A stretch of DNA of 64,000 bases, taken from JB111 sp049856295. GTDB taxonomy: Bacteria; Actinomycetota; Actinomycetes; Actinomycetales; Actinomycetaceae. Shown piece by piece: positions 1 to 8,214 of the stretch. The position numbers and the translations under genes were made by a program. The notes under the pieces are model-generated. The model was not told the DNA's origin. It worked only from the letters and a program-made list of their open reading frames with translations, and did not search any database. The stretch is from the NCBI RefSeq assembly GCF_049856295.1, contig NZ_JBNDMZ010000014.1, positions 17,475-81,474 of the forward strand, written 5' to 3'. The stretch's first letter is position 1; each line of letters starts with the position of its first letter.

Positions 1-171
1 GTGGCGGCGATGGCCGGCGCGATCCTCGGCGCCACCCACGGGCCCGCCGGCTTCCCCGCCGACGACGTCGCCACCGTCTCGTCCGTCTCCGACCTCGACC
101 TCGCCGGCGTCACGGACGAGCTGCTCGCACTGCGCCGGTCGCACGCCCCCGCGGCACCGGACCCCGCCTGA
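1..171 (+). CDS. ADP-ribosylglycohydrolase family protein, C-terminal 56 residues (5' end outside window)
   Basis: An open frame enters from the left edge and stops with TGA at 169-171. The residues AMAGAILGATHGPAGFP followed by a Val- and Asp-rich tail match the end of ADP-ribosylglycohydrolase-fold (DraG/ARH-like) proteins, where a Gly-Ala-rich helix and a Gly-x-x-Gly-Phe/Ile-Pro stretch close the fold. The metal-binding Asp motifs of the family lie upstream and cannot be checked. A nucleobase permease and a PfkB kinase follow on the same strand 126 nt downstream. That arrangement suggests the enzyme cleaves or processes an N-glycosidic ribosyl compound whose products are taken up or phosphorylated by its neighbours; this is inference. 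The assignment rests on a short tail, so confidence is moderate. Confidence 0.62.
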   Translation: MAAMAGAILGATHGPAGFPADDVATVSSVSDLDLAGVTDELLALRRSHAPAAPDPA

Positions 172-297
172 CGCACCGGGCACCGCCCGACCAACCCGAA
201 CGACTCCGAACTACCCGAACAACCCGGAACCGACGATCCGCCGGCGCGTACCGGCGCCCACCCGTCCTTCCCCGGACCATCCAACGAAGGGTGCATG

Positions 298-1788
298 ATG
301 TCCCCGAACCACGACGCCTCACCGACCGCGGCCGAGCAGGCCCAGGACGTGATCCTGTCGAAGTACGAGCAGCGCGGCATCGAGCCGGTGCCGGTCGAGG
401 AGCAGCAGGGCAACCCGCTCGACCTGTTCTGGGTGTGGTTCGCCGCCAACCTGTCGATCCTCGGCATCCCGCTCGGCGTCACGCTCGTGGCGCTGGGCAT
501 GAACATCTGGCAGGCCCTGATCGCCGCCGTGCTCGGCGCGTTCGGCTCTTTCGCGATCGTCGGCGTCATCTCGATCGCGGGCCGCCGCGGCGGCGCACCG
601 AGCCTCACCCTGTCCCGGGCGATCTTCGGCGTGCGCGGCAACATCGGCCCGACGATCGTCTCGCTGGCCTCGCGGCTCGGCTGGGAGACCGTCAACACCA
701 CGACCGGTGCGTTCGCGCTGCTCTCGCTGTCCACCCTGGTGCTCGGCACGAACGCGGACGCCAAGGAGAGCCCGGTCCTCGCCCTGGTCTGCATCGCGAT
801 CTTCGTCGTCTGCACCGTCGCGGTGTCCGGCATGGGCCACGCCTTCCTCGTCGCCGTGCAGAAGTGGGCCACGTGGATCTTCGGGGCGCTCAACATCTTC
901 GTCGCCGCCTACCTGGTGACCACCGTGGACTGGGACCTCGTCCTGTCGGCCCCGGCGGGGCCGGCCTCCGCCGTGATCATCGGCGTCGGCACGATCGCGG
1001 CCGGCACCGGCATCGGCTGGGCGAATGCCGGCGCGGACATGGCCCGCTACCAGTCGCCCCGCGTGCGGGCCGGGTCGCTCATCGCCTCGGCGTCCGCCGG
1101 GGCCGGCATACCGCTGGTCATCATCATCGGTCTCGGCGCGATCCTCGGCGCCGGCGACTCCGGGCTCGCGAGCGCCGGCGACCCGGTGGCGGCGGTCCGC
1201 TCGGTCCTGCCGGCCTGGGTGGCGATCCCCTACCTCGTCACCGCGTTCGGCGGCCTGCTGCTGTCGAACCACCTGTCCGTCTACTCGGCGGGCCTCACCA
1301 CGCTCACCCTGGGCATCCGGATCAAGCGGGTCAACGCCGTCATCCTCGACGTCGTCGTCACCACGATCGGCGCCATCTACTTCATGCTCGTCTCGGAGAG
1401 CTTCTACGGCCCGTTCATCACGTTCATCTCGCTGCTCGCGGTGCCGATCACGGCGTGGGTGGGCGTGTTCGTCGTCGACATGATCGGGCGCCGCACCTAC
1501 CACGCCGACTCGCTGATGGACCTGGGCAAGACGTCGGGCTACTGGTACCGCGGGGGCGTGGAGTGGCGCTCGACGCTCGCGTGGGCGGCGGCGATCGTCG
1601 TCGGCTTCCTGTTCACGACGGCGCGCGTGAGCTCCGAGGAGGTGTGGTTCACCGGCGCGCTGGCCGAGACCTGGATCGGGTCCAACGGTCTCGCGTGGGT
1701 CGCCACGTTCGCCATCTCGGCCGGCCTCTACGCCGCGCTCGGCGGTGCCCGCGCCGGCCGCCGCGACCCGTCCGTGGCCGCGCGATGA
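298..1788 (+). CDS. NCS1-family nucleobase:cation symporter (purine-cytosine permease)
   Basis: A 496-residue polytopic membrane protein. A polar N-terminus with a Glu-Gln-Gln-Gly-Asn-Pro-Leu segment near residues 35-42 leads into about twelve hydrophobic segments. The first, FWVWFAANLSILGIPLG, is typical of the cytosine/purine/allantoin permease family (NCS1). The sequence has two consecutive ATGs (295 and 298). The Shine-Dalgarno-like GAAGGG at 286-291 is 3 nt from the first and 6 nt from the second, so 298 is preferred. The stop overlaps the start of the following kinase in an ATGA, which indicates translational coupling. With an ADP-ribosylglycohydrolase-like gene before and a PfkB kinase after, the cluster looks like uptake and salvage of a nucleobase or nucleoside. 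The exact substrate cannot be read from the sequence. Confidence 0.88.
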   Translation: MSPNHDASPTAAEQAQDVILSKYEQRGIEPVPVEEQQGNPLDLFWVWFAANLSILGIPLGVTLVALGMNIWQALIAAVLGAFGSFAIVGVISIAGRRGGAPSLTLSRAIFGVRGNIGPTIVSLASRLGWETVNTTTGAFALLSLSTLVLGTNADAKESPVLALVCIAIFVVCTVAVSGMGHAFLVAVQKWATWIFGALNIFVAAYLVTTVDWDLVLSAPAGPASAVIIGVGTIAAGTGIGWANAGADMARYQSPRVRAGSLIASASAGAGIPLVIIIGLGAILGAGDSGLASAGDPVAAVRSVLPAWVAIPYLVTAFGGLLLSNHLSVYSAGLTTLTLGIRIKRVNAVILDVVVTTIGAIYFMLVSESFYGPFITFISLLAVPITAWVGVFVVDMIGRRTYHADSLMDLGKTSGYWYRGGVEWRSTLAWAAAIVVGFLFTTARVSSEEVWFTGALAETWIGSNGLAWVATFAISAGLYAALGGARAGRRDPSVAAR

Positions 1789-2840
1789 CGGCCCGCGTCG
1801 GGGGTGCGGCCGCGGTGACCGGCCGTGCGGGCCGGGTGATCCACACCGGGCAGGCGATCGTCGACGTCGTCATGCAGGTCGGCCGCGTGCCGGCCGCCGG
1901 CGAGGACGTCTTCGCCTCCGAGCACGCGCTCGAGGTGGGCGGCGGCTTCAACGTCATGGCCGCCGCCCGACGCGAGGGCGCCGAGGTGCTCTACGCGGGA
2001 GGGCACGGCACCGGGCCGTTCGGCGACCGGGTGCGCGAGGCGCTGGCCGCAGAGGGGATCGAGGTGCTCCTGGCCGCCCGTCCCGGGATGGACTCCGGCT
2101 TCTGCGTGGCCCTGGTCGACGACGACGCCGAGCGCACCTTCGTCTCCACACTCGGCGCGGAGGGACACGTCGCGGTGGACGCACTCGACGGCGTACCGGT
2201 GGGGCCGGGCGACGTCGTCTACGTCAGCGGCTACTCGCTCCTGCACCCCGACAACGCCGCGATGCTTGCCCGGGCGCTGCCGAGAATGGCGGAGGCGGCG
2301 CAGGTCGTCGTCGACGCCTCGCCGGTCATCGGTGAGGTGGCGGGCGAGGCGCTGGCGGCGGTGCGCGGCGCGGCGACGCTGTGGTCGGTCAACGAGCGCG
2401 AGGCCGGCATCCTCGCGGGGCGGGTGCTCCGTGAGCGGGACGGCGCGGGAGAGCGGAATCCTGCGGATGTGCCCGAGGACGCTGCGGGCGCCGGTGCGGC
2501 GGGCACTGACGAGGCGAGCGTCGGTGCGGACGAGCTCGCCGCCGCCCTGAGCCAGGAGCTCGAGGCGGTGGTACTCGTGCGCGTCGGGGCGGGCGGCTGC
2601 TGGGTCGCCCGGCCGGGCGAGGCTGCGGTACACGTGCCGGGCATCGACGTCGAGGCGGTGGACACCAACGGTGCCGGTGACGCCCACACCGGCGTGCTGT
2701 GCGCGGACCTCGCCGCCGGCGTGCCGCTCGCGGAGGCGGTGCGGCGGGCCAACGTCGCGGCCGGCATCGCGGTCACCCGCCGCGGCCCGGCGACGTCGCC
2801 GACGGCCGAGGAGATCGACCAGTTGCTGACCCGCGACTGA
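1785..2840 (+). CDS. PfkB-family carbohydrate/nucleoside kinase
   Basis: A 351-residue ribokinase-fold protein. The N-terminal sugar-binding glycines GGGFN lie at residues 52-56. The PfkB signature 2, DTNGAGDAHTG, lies at about 293-303 and contains the anion-hole GAGD with catalytic Asp near 299. Between them a roughly 40-residue Ala/Glu/Gly-rich insertion (about residues 215-250) makes it a little longer than ribokinase (about 310). The start ATG overlaps the permease stop (ATGA at 1785-1788), so the genes are cotranslated. By context the substrate is probably a ribosyl compound or nucleoside delivered by the permease or released by the upstream glycohydrolase. Family membership is clear; substrate is inference. 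Confidence 0.88.
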   Translation: MTARVGGAAAVTGRAGRVIHTGQAIVDVVMQVGRVPAAGEDVFASEHALEVGGGFNVMAAARREGAEVLYAGGHGTGPFGDRVREALAAEGIEVLLAARPGMDSGFCVALVDDDAERTFVSTLGAEGHVAVDALDGVPVGPGDVVYVSGYSLLHPDNAAMLARALPRMAEAAQVVVDASPVIGEVAGEALAAVRGAATLWSVNEREAGILAGRVLRERDGAGERNPADVPEDAAGAGAAGTDEASVGADELAAALSQELEAVVLVRVGAGGCWVARPGEAAVHVPGIDVEAVDTNGAGDAHTGVLCADLAAGVPLAEAVRRANVAAGIAVTRRGPATSPTAEEIDQLLTRD

Positions 2841-2881
2841 CCGCCTGGCCCACTCCCCTGCCCGCTGCTCGCGTCGGGAGC

Positions 2882-2936
2882 ATGGGTGGTGTCTCGAGAA
2901 CATGCCCCGGGTCCATCGTCTCGAGACACCACCCAT
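2882..2936. repeat. Dispersed palindromic repeat, family A, copy 1
   Basis: Perfect 18-bp inverted repeat: ATGGGTGGTGTCTCGAGA at 2882-2899 and its complement at 2919-2936, separated by 19 nt. It lies 41 bp after the kinase stop codon. The same architecture (GGATGGG arm, GTGTC core) recurs at 5745, 7252 and 11500. It could act as a transcript-end hairpin, but no T-run follows either arm. Confidence 0.85.
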
Positions 2937-2945
2937 CGTCTCGAA

Positions 2946-3238
2946 GAACGTGTAACCGGCTGGTCGCCGGAGGACGGGCGTGCGCCTCGGCATCGGGACC
3001 TTCGCCGGCCACCGGTCCGACGAATATCGCTTGCTCGACGCCGCCGTCGCAGTCACGCTCGGCATCGTCCTGGGGCTCCTCGTCGACGGCCTCGTGAGCA
3101 GGGGTCGACGACGTGCCGAATCGACCGAGGCGGAGCACCTCGCGCTCCGCACCGCTGAGCATCCGGTCCGCGACGGCCGCACGGCTCAGCCGCTCCCACC
3201 GCACAGCCGACCACGACATCCCGACCTGAGAGGCAGCC
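2946..3238. other. Intergenic stretch with no recognised gene
   Basis: Frames are open on both strands because of the high GC content, but none has a convincing ribosome-binding site or resembles a known family. A plus-strand reading from about 2980 shows one hydrophobic stretch (LDAAVAVTLGIVLGLLVDGL) and then loses protein-like composition. It may hold the promoter of the gene at 3239. Confidence 0.4.
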
Positions 3239-3814
3239 ATGTTCTCGCCCGCACGACGCGCTTCGACCCGCCCCGCCGACACGACGCGCCCCGCCTCGGC
3301 GTGGACGTCGTTGGTGGGCCCGCTGGGCCGCGGCGAGTCGGCCGCAGTACTGGGCGTGGCGACCGCCTCGGCCCTCGCCGTCGGCGTTCGGACCGCACGA
3401 CGATCGGGCTGGCTGCGCGGCTCGCTCGTCGGCGCCGTCGCCTTCGACCTCGTCGGTGGGCTCGTCGCGTTCCAGCTCCCGGCCACCCGCGAGCGCTACT
3501 CGATGAAGGCCATGCGCTCGCGCCTCACCTTCGCCCTGGTCCACGTCCAGCCGTTCGCGCTGCCGCTGCTGGGCGAAGGATCCTGGAGGCGTGCGGGACT
3601 CCGCTGCTCGACCGCCGTCGCGAGCACCGTCGCGCTGGAGCGCCTCGCTCCCCGCTCACCCGGCCGCCGCCTGATCGCCAACGGCGTCGCCGCCGCCCTG
3701 AGCCTGGTGGACCTCGCGACCGACAGCTCGCGGCAACGCTGGTTCGGACCGGTGTTCACGATGAAGGTGGTCGGTGGCCACGGCGGCATCCCGGCCGCGC
3801 CGGTCGGGAGCTGA
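3239..3814 (+). CDS. Conserved hypothetical membrane protein
   Basis: A 191-residue protein of unknown function. After an Arg/Ala/Thr-rich N-terminus (about 25 residues) it has hydrophobic segments near residues 37-50, 65-80, 100-118 and 150-165, with the recognisable stretch LVGAVAFDLVGGLVAFQLP. A GAGAGG ribosome-binding site lies 5 nt before the ATG. It stands alone on the plus strand, convergent with the histidine phosphatase, 34 bp from it. Codon third positions are strongly G/C, as in real genes of the window. No catalytic motif is visible. Confidence 0.6.
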   Translation: MFSPARRASTRPADTTRPASAWTSLVGPLGRGESAAVLGVATASALAVGVRTARRSGWLRGSLVGAVAFDLVGGLVAFQLPATRERYSMKAMRSRLTFALVHVQPFALPLLGEGSWRRAGLRCSTAVASTVALERLAPRSPGRRLIANGVAAALSLVDLATDSSRQRWFGPVFTMKVVGGHGGIPAAPVGS

Positions 3815-3847
3815 GAACCGGAGCGCGCGAGTCCGGCCCAGGCCACC

Positions 3848-4462
3848 TCAGACGCTGCTGAGCGTGACCACCTCACGGCTGCGGAAACGGGGGTGCTCGC
3901 GCAGGTGGGTGAGTCCCCCGCTGGTCGCCCGGAACGCGACGTGCCCGGCGGCGTCGAGCGGCATCTTGATCCACGCGGCGATCACGTAGGTGAGCGCCCC
4001 GCCGTGGGTGACGATCACCTGGTGCTCGCAGTCGCGGGCGGTGACCTGGTCCATCGCCCGGTAGACGCGGCCGGCGACGTCGATCGTGCGCTCGGCGCCG
4101 GCCACCCCGTGGTCGTGGGTCATCCGGTCGCCCATCGCCGGCGCGGGCACGTACCGCTCGTCGAGCCATGCCTGCGGGCGCCCCTCGCCCTCCCCGTAGG
4201 AGCGCTCGCGCAGGTCGGCCGTGAGGACCGGCTCGACGCCGAGAGCCGCACCGATGACCTGCGCCGTCTGCGCGGTGCGGCGCAGGTCGGAGCTGATGAC
4301 CTCCGCCGTCGCGCCCTCGGGGACGAGCCCGCGAACCCTGGTCGCGAGCGCCCGCGAGGCCGCCAGGCCGCGTTCCGTCAGCTCGGAGTCGTACCAGCCG
4401 CCGACCAGGCGGTCGACGTGATGCGTGGCCTCGGGGTGGGTGACGACGTAGAGGTTGCGCAT
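3848..4462 (-). CDS. Histidine phosphatase family protein (phosphoglycerate-mutase-like)
   Basis: A 204-residue protein with the branch-1 histidine phosphatase layout: N-terminal beta strand LYVVTHPEATHH (His9 in the place of the phospho-accepting His of the usual Arg-His-Gly), SDLRRTAQTA near residue 60-70, Glu in the RSYGEGEG loop, and a second active-site His in VTHGGALTYV (about His153). The usual RHG triad reads THP here, so activity may be altered or the protein may belong to a subgroup in which the first Arg is lost. The reading frame runs on upstream, but the family start MRNLYVV fixes the ATG at 4462. Substrate unknown. It is followed on the same strand, 109 bp upstream, by an MFS transporter. 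Confidence 0.82.
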   Translation of the reverse strand: MRNLYVVTHPEATHHVDRLVGGWYDSELTERGLAASRALATRVRGLVPEGATAEVISSDLRRTAQTAQVIGAALGVEPVLTADLRERSYGEGEGRPQAWLDERYVPAPAMGDRMTHDHGVAGAERTIDVAGRVYRAMDQVTARDCEHQVIVTHGGALTYVIAAWIKMPLDAAGHVAFRATSGGLTHLREHPRFRSREVVTLSSV

Positions 4463-4571
4463 GGCCGCCACGGTACGGGGAGCAGCTGTGGGCACCGTCG
4501 GGTCGGACCGGACCCAAGCTCGGTGGTCAGGGGAGGCGCCCCGCCCATCGCACAGACGCCAACGGGCCGCC

Positions 4572-5714
4572 TCATTCGCTACGGGCGCGGAGCACCGACG
4601 CCGACGCACCCAGGACGACCATGATCGCCAGACCGATCGAGAACAGCGTGACGAAGCTGCCCCGATCGGCGAGTCCCGCTCCGAGCGCGGTCCCGACCGC
4701 GCTGCCCAGGAACAAGGAGGAGGCGAAGAGGCTGACGCTCGTCGCGCGCGCGTCCGGCGTGACCTCGGTGGCCCACTTCTGCAGCGTGGAGTGCATGAAG
4801 GCCCAGGCACCCGCCAGGAGGACACACCCCACGAGAACCCCGGCCGTGGACGGATCGAGCACCAGCGCGACGTACGCACCGACCCCGGAGACCCCACCCA
4901 CCGCGATGAGCCCCGCCTGACTCATCCGGTCCGCCACGCGCTTGACCACCCGGGTCGCACCCACGACGGCAACCCCGTACGCCGCGGTGACGACACCGGA
5001 CAACGTGGTACTCAACCCCTCGGCCTGCAGGACGGTCGGCAGGAAGTTGAGCACGCCGAGCAGGACCGCGCCCTCGACGAAGACGCAGGCGAACACCACG
5101 AGCGCCCACCCATGCCCGATCACTCGCACCAACGAGGCACGCACCGAGCGCGGCTCCCCGTGGGAGACCACCTCGGGAAGTTGCTTCATCAGCACGACGA
5201 CGCCGATCACCAGGATCGAAGGGACCCCGAAGGCCAGCCGCCAGCTGGCAAGGTCCGCCAGGGCAGCGCCGACGAGGGTGGCCGTCGCCATCCCGCTCGC
5301 CGTCATCATCATGACGTCGGTCAGCGGGCCGTGCCGCCGCTCGACCGGGACCGTGTCCCCGATGTAGATCAGTGCACCCGGGACGACGGCGGCATAGGCG
5401 CCACCGGCGAGGATGCGCGCCACCGTCAGGACCACGACGTGCGGGGACACCGCGCTGAGGACACTGGCGGATGCAGCGATGAGCAGCGCGACGCGCATCG
5501 TCCGCACCCGCCCGAGCCGGTCCGAGATCATCCCCCAGACGATCTGCATCACCCCGTACCCGACCAGGTAGACGGAGGCGATGACGCCCGCCTCGGTCAG
5601 GGAGATGTCGAACTCGTCGGCAATCGCCAGCAGCATCGGCGCGATGACGAGCCGGTCGAAGGAGCTGAAGAAGACCGCCAGGTGCAGCAGCCCCAGCCGA
5701 CGAGGATCTCCCAC
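4572..5714 (-). CDS. Major facilitator superfamily transporter
   Basis: A 380-residue protein with about twelve hydrophobic segments, somewhat shorter than the usual 400-420 residues because both termini are short. The loop 2-3 motif of the superfamily appears as GMISDRLGRVRTMRVALL (about residues 60-77), and RILAGGAYAAVVPGALIYIGD carries the fourth-helix motif. The start is GTG with a GGAAG-type ribosome-binding site. It probably exports or imports a small molecule; no substrate can be assigned. The region upstream carries a degenerate family A repeat and the divergent promoter of the gene at 5909. Confidence 0.85.
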   Translation of the reverse strand: MGDPRRLGLLHLAVFFSSFDRLVIAPMLLAIADEFDISLTEAGVIASVYLVGYGVMQIVWGMISDRLGRVRTMRVALLIAASASVLSAVSPHVVVLTVARILAGGAYAAVVPGALIYIGDTVPVERRHGPLTDVMMMTASGMATATLVGAALADLASWRLAFGVPSILVIGVVVLMKQLPEVVSHGEPRSVRASLVRVIGHGWALVVFACVFVEGAVLLGVLNFLPTVLQAEGLSTTLSGVVTAAYGVAVVGATRVVKRVADRMSQAGLIAVGGVSGVGAYVALVLDPSTAGVLVGCVLLAGAWAFMHSTLQKWATEVTPDARATSVSLFASSLFLGSAVGTALGAGLADRGSFVTLFSIGLAIMVVLGASASVLRARSE

Positions 5715-5744
5715 GGCGCTTCCGACCCCCGATCTTCGTCCCCC

Positions 5745-5822
5745 TCACAAGGGGTTGGTGTGTGTCACGAGCAGACGCCCTCAGCACATCCTCACTTGGC
5801 CCCACCCATCCGCTCGACGCAG
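5745..5822. repeat. Dispersed palindromic repeat, family A, degenerate copy 2
   Basis: The stretch contains GTGTCACGAG at about 5762-5773, CCCTCAG and CACCCATCCGCTCGACG, in the same order and spacing as the intact copies at 7252 and 11500, but the arms no longer pair perfectly. Unlike the other copies it lies between divergent genes, upstream of an MFS gene and of the gene at 5909. Confidence 0.6.
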
Positions 5823-5894
5823 TGACGCCCCGGATCGCACTGCCGGCTCCTCCCGCCGCAGATCACCATCGCCCCCAGGACAGCCCGACTTCGC

Positions 5895-5900
5895 TAGCGT
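5895..5900 (+). promoter_or_regulatory. Candidate -10 element of a leaderless gene
   Basis: TAGCGT followed 8 nt later by the GTG start at 5909. The identical arrangement (TAGCGT, 8 nt, GTG) occurs before the acyltransferase at 53984. No clear -35 is visible. Confidence 0.5.
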
Positions 5901-5908
5901 CGTCCTAC

Positions 5909-7171
5909 GTGCCCCCACACGCGCCTCATGGACTCCCCCGGTCCGAGGACTCCACACCGAGCGAGCCGCGCACCGGTGACAGCTCCCGCGCAGACCTGTC
6001 CTCTGCCGAGCGGCGCACCGGCGCGACCTCCCAGTCCACCGCCCGCTCCCGCCTCGCCGCCGCCGAGCGCTCCGCCCGTCGTGGCCTGTCCCACCTCGGC
6101 CTGGACTCGCGCGCCGACCTCCTGCTGGTGCTCGCGGTCGCGCTGTGGCTCGGATACACGGCGATCGCTTCGCTCGCCCACGGCGGCCCGCCTGCCGACG
6201 CCCTGCCCTTCCTCATCGCGCCGGTCGTCATCCTCGCCGGCGTCGCGGCGGGGCGGGTGCTCGCCTCACGTTCCGCGCACGTCGACCCCAGTCGCTCCCC
6301 CGACGACGACACCACCGACGCACCAGCTCCCCGACGAGGGGTCACCACCACGCACCTGAGCGCCGCCGTCGCGCTCGTCGCCGGCCTGGCCCTGCTCGTC
6401 CCGTTCTACGCCAACGCCCAGGCGGCGTTCGGCCTCCAGCTCGTCGCCCTGGCCGGTCTGCTCGCGCTGAGCAACGAGCGGCACGAACCAGACACCCTCG
6501 CACCGACCCGCGTCACCCACCTCACGCTGCCCGTCCCGACGCTCGTCGCCGTCGTGCTCGGCGTGCTCCTCGCGGGTCGCGCCCAGGCTGCCGGCGTGCT
6601 CGTCGTCGTTCTCGCGCTCGTCCTCACCCTCGCGCTCGTCCGCCGCGACCTGCCGTCCCGACGCCGTCTGACCGCCCCGCGCACCCTGGTCATCGCCGGT
6701 GGTGCCGTCATCGCGGTGGCGGCCGCCCTCGTCACCTGGCTCGGCGGCCTGTCGACCTGGCCCACGTGGCTGTCGACCTCCGGCAGCCTCAGCGGTGCCC
6801 GCCACGCCCTGTGGGCCGACGCCCTCGAGCTGTGGTCGCAGCGTCCGCAGGCCGGGTCGGGGCCGGGCTCCTTCGTGGCCTCCTCGCCGATCGCGGCGTC
6901 GCGTCCCGACCTGTCCGAGGTGCACTCCTCGGTCCTGCAGGTCGCTGCCGAGCTCGGCCTGGTCGGCGTCCTGATGCTGGCGGGCCTCCTTGCCGCGGGC
7001 CTGGCCGTCGGGGCGCAACGCGGAGGTCGGGCGGCGCTCGTGGCCACCACGGCCTGGACCGCTCTGGCGGTGCACTCGATGATCGACCATCTCTACGAGT
7101 TCCCGCCCGTCACCCTGGCCGCGGGCCTCGTCCTCGGCTGGGCCTCGGCCCCGCACCACCGACCTGCTTGA
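5909..7171 (+). CDS. O-antigen ligase/polymerase-like membrane protein (paralogue 1)
   Basis: A 420-residue membrane protein with about ten hydrophobic helices. The C-terminal half resembles the Wzy_C/O-antigen ligase domain: SLSGARHALWADALELWSQ, then GSGPGSF, then SEVHSSVLQVAAELGLVG, with the conserved Arg and His on the large external loop. The frame is open further upstream, but TAGCGT 8 nt before GTG 5909 supports a leaderless start there. The gene at 24897 is a clear paralogue with the same motifs in the same order (ALDLWAQRP, SGPGSFVE, SEVHSDVLQVGAELG). Bacterial members transfer or polymerise glycans at the outer face of the membrane; here the acceptor is unknown and no polysaccharide gene is adjacent. 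Confidence 0.75.
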   Translation: MPPHAPHGLPRSEDSTPSEPRTGDSSRADLSSAERRTGATSQSTARSRLAAAERSARRGLSHLGLDSRADLLLVLAVALWLGYTAIASLAHGGPPADALPFLIAPVVILAGVAAGRVLASRSAHVDPSRSPDDDTTDAPAPRRGVTTTHLSAAVALVAGLALLVPFYANAQAAFGLQLVALAGLLALSNERHEPDTLAPTRVTHLTLPVPTLVAVVLGVLLAGRAQAAGVLVVVLALVLTLALVRRDLPSRRRLTAPRTLVIAGGAVIAVAAALVTWLGGLSTWPTWLSTSGSLSGARHALWADALELWSQRPQAGSGPGSFVASSPIAASRPDLSEVHSSVLQVAAELGLVGVLMLAGLLAAGLAVGAQRGGRAALVATTAWTALAVHSMIDHLYEFPPVTLAAGLVLGWASAPHHRPA

Positions 7172-7251
7172 CCACGCGCCCACTGTCCGACCGGCCACGT
7201 ACCCCGCTCAGCCCCATCCACCTCCTCCGCAGCCCCACCACTTCATCGAAA

Positions 7252-7310
7252 GGATGGGTTCTGTCACGAAAGGATGGGCAGAGGGCATCCCCTCGTGACA
7301 CAACCCATCC
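7252..7310. repeat. Dispersed palindromic repeat, family A, copy 3
   Basis: Arms of 18 bp, GGATGGGTTCTGTCACGA at 7252-7269 and TCGTGACACAACCCATCC at 7293-7310, pair with one mismatch. The element sits in the 193-bp gap between two convergent genes (ends at 7171 and 7365), so it would be transcribed from both sides. Confidence 0.85.
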
Positions 7311-7364
7311 TCTCGAAGCGGGAGAGACGGTCTGAGTCCCGACGCGCGAGGTAAGGGATGCGAC

Positions 7365-8069
7365 TCAGGCCGCCCCCGACGACGCCGTCTCGCGCCCGCC
7401 CTCCGCCGCGGCCACGTGCCTCTCGCCCAGTGCGACGAACACCGCCGCGTTGAGGTCGAAGGCCACCTTGGCCTCCTCGACCACCCGATCGCGCTCCTCG
7501 CGCGTGAACGTGAAGGGGGCGGCGTCGATGAGGGCGCGGTAGTGGTCCTTGAACGGCTTGACCTTCTCGATCCCGGTGAAGGTGTAGAAGGTCAGATCGT
7601 CAGCGGTCATGCCGTAGTGGCGCTGGAGCATCCGCGCGATGGCCTGGCCGCCGGAGAGGTCGCCGAGATAGCGGGTGTAGGCGTGCGCCAGGTAGGTGGC
7701 CGCGTCCGCGATGCCCTCCAGCCGCGCCACGTAGGTCTCGGTCGCCGCCAGCACGGGGAGCTCCTTGCGCCAGGTCGGGCCGGCGAGGGTGGCGAGGTCC
7801 GCCTCCAGGCTCGGCACCCGCCGCAGCTCAGGCAGCACGAAGGCCGCCGCCACCGGGTCACCACCTGTCCCACCACCGACCAGCCGGTCACCCGCACCCT
7901 CGAGCGCGGTGTAGATCGCGTGGTGCTGACGGGCCAGGTCGACATACGCCGCACGGCCCAGGCGCCCGCCCATGAGGTCGCTGACGAAGGAGCGCGTCTC
8001 GGCGTGCTCGTGCTGCGGCCGGGTGGTGTCCCGCAGGACCTCGGACAGCGGCTGGGTGGTGGTGGCCAT
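7365..8069 (-). CDS. hmuO: Heme oxygenase (biliverdin-producing)
   Basis: A 234-residue protein of the HmuO/HO-1 family, which opens heme to biliverdin, CO and ferrous iron for iron acquisition in the cytoplasm. The proximal heme ligand is probably His20 in QHEHAE (His-x-x-Ala-Glu), and the distal-helix signature GDLSGGQ lies at 136-142. Length matches the family (about 215-240). The ATG has an AGGAG ribosome-binding site. Upstream are a candidate promoter (TTGACG, 17 nt, TTGATC) and an IdeR/DtxR-type iron box at 8138-8156, which implies derepression under iron limitation. The next gene upstream is a Crp/Fnr regulator. No heme transporter is nearby. Confidence 0.95.
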   Translation of the reverse strand: MATTTQPLSEVLRDTTRPQHEHAETRSFVSDLMGGRLGRAAYVDLARQHHAIYTALEGAGDRLVGGGTGGDPVAAAFVLPELRRVPSLEADLATLAGPTWRKELPVLAATETYVARLEGIADAATYLAHAYTRYLGDLSGGQAIARMLQRHYGMTADDLTFYTFTGIEKVKPFKDHYRALIDAAPFTFTREERDRVVEEAKVAFDLNAAVFVALGERHVAAAEGGRETASSGAA

Positions 8070-8100
8070 GGGGGCTCCTGGGTTGCTGACGGCGCGTCAC

Positions 8101-8129
8101 GATCAAGTGTGCTGACAGTCTGTCGTCAA
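8101..8129 (-). promoter_or_regulatory. Candidate hmuO promoter
   Basis: On the minus strand TTGACG (8129-8124) is followed after 17 nt by TTGATC (8106-8101), about 32 nt before the hmuO ATG. The -35 matches consensus well and the -10 weakly. Confidence 0.45.
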
Positions 8130-8137
8130 CCCACCGG

Positions 8138-8156
8138 TCAGGCAAGCCTTACCTGG
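8138..8156. promoter_or_regulatory. IdeR/DtxR iron box upstream of hmuO
   Basis: TCAGGCAAGCCTTACCTGG matches the DtxR/IdeR consensus TWAGGTWAGSCTWACCTWA at 15 of 19 positions, including the central AGCCT and ACCT. It lies just upstream of the candidate -35 of hmuO, the usual target type for iron-dependent repression in actinobacteria. Confidence 0.72.
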
Positions 8157-8214
8157 CCCCGACCCCGCACGACGGCGCACCACCACACCCGAGTGATCCA
8201 CCACCGGCTCACCC

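Noticed and set aside
291..2840. A single 849-codon plus-strand frame spanning the permease and kinase
   Set aside because: Only its last part is the kinase; the first 498 codons are an Arg/Pro-rich shadow of the permease gene in another frame.
2773..3486. A minus-strand regulator gene overlapping the hypothetical membrane protein
   Set aside because: The frame overlaps a better supported plus-strand gene and lacks helix-turn-helix features or a ribosome-binding site.
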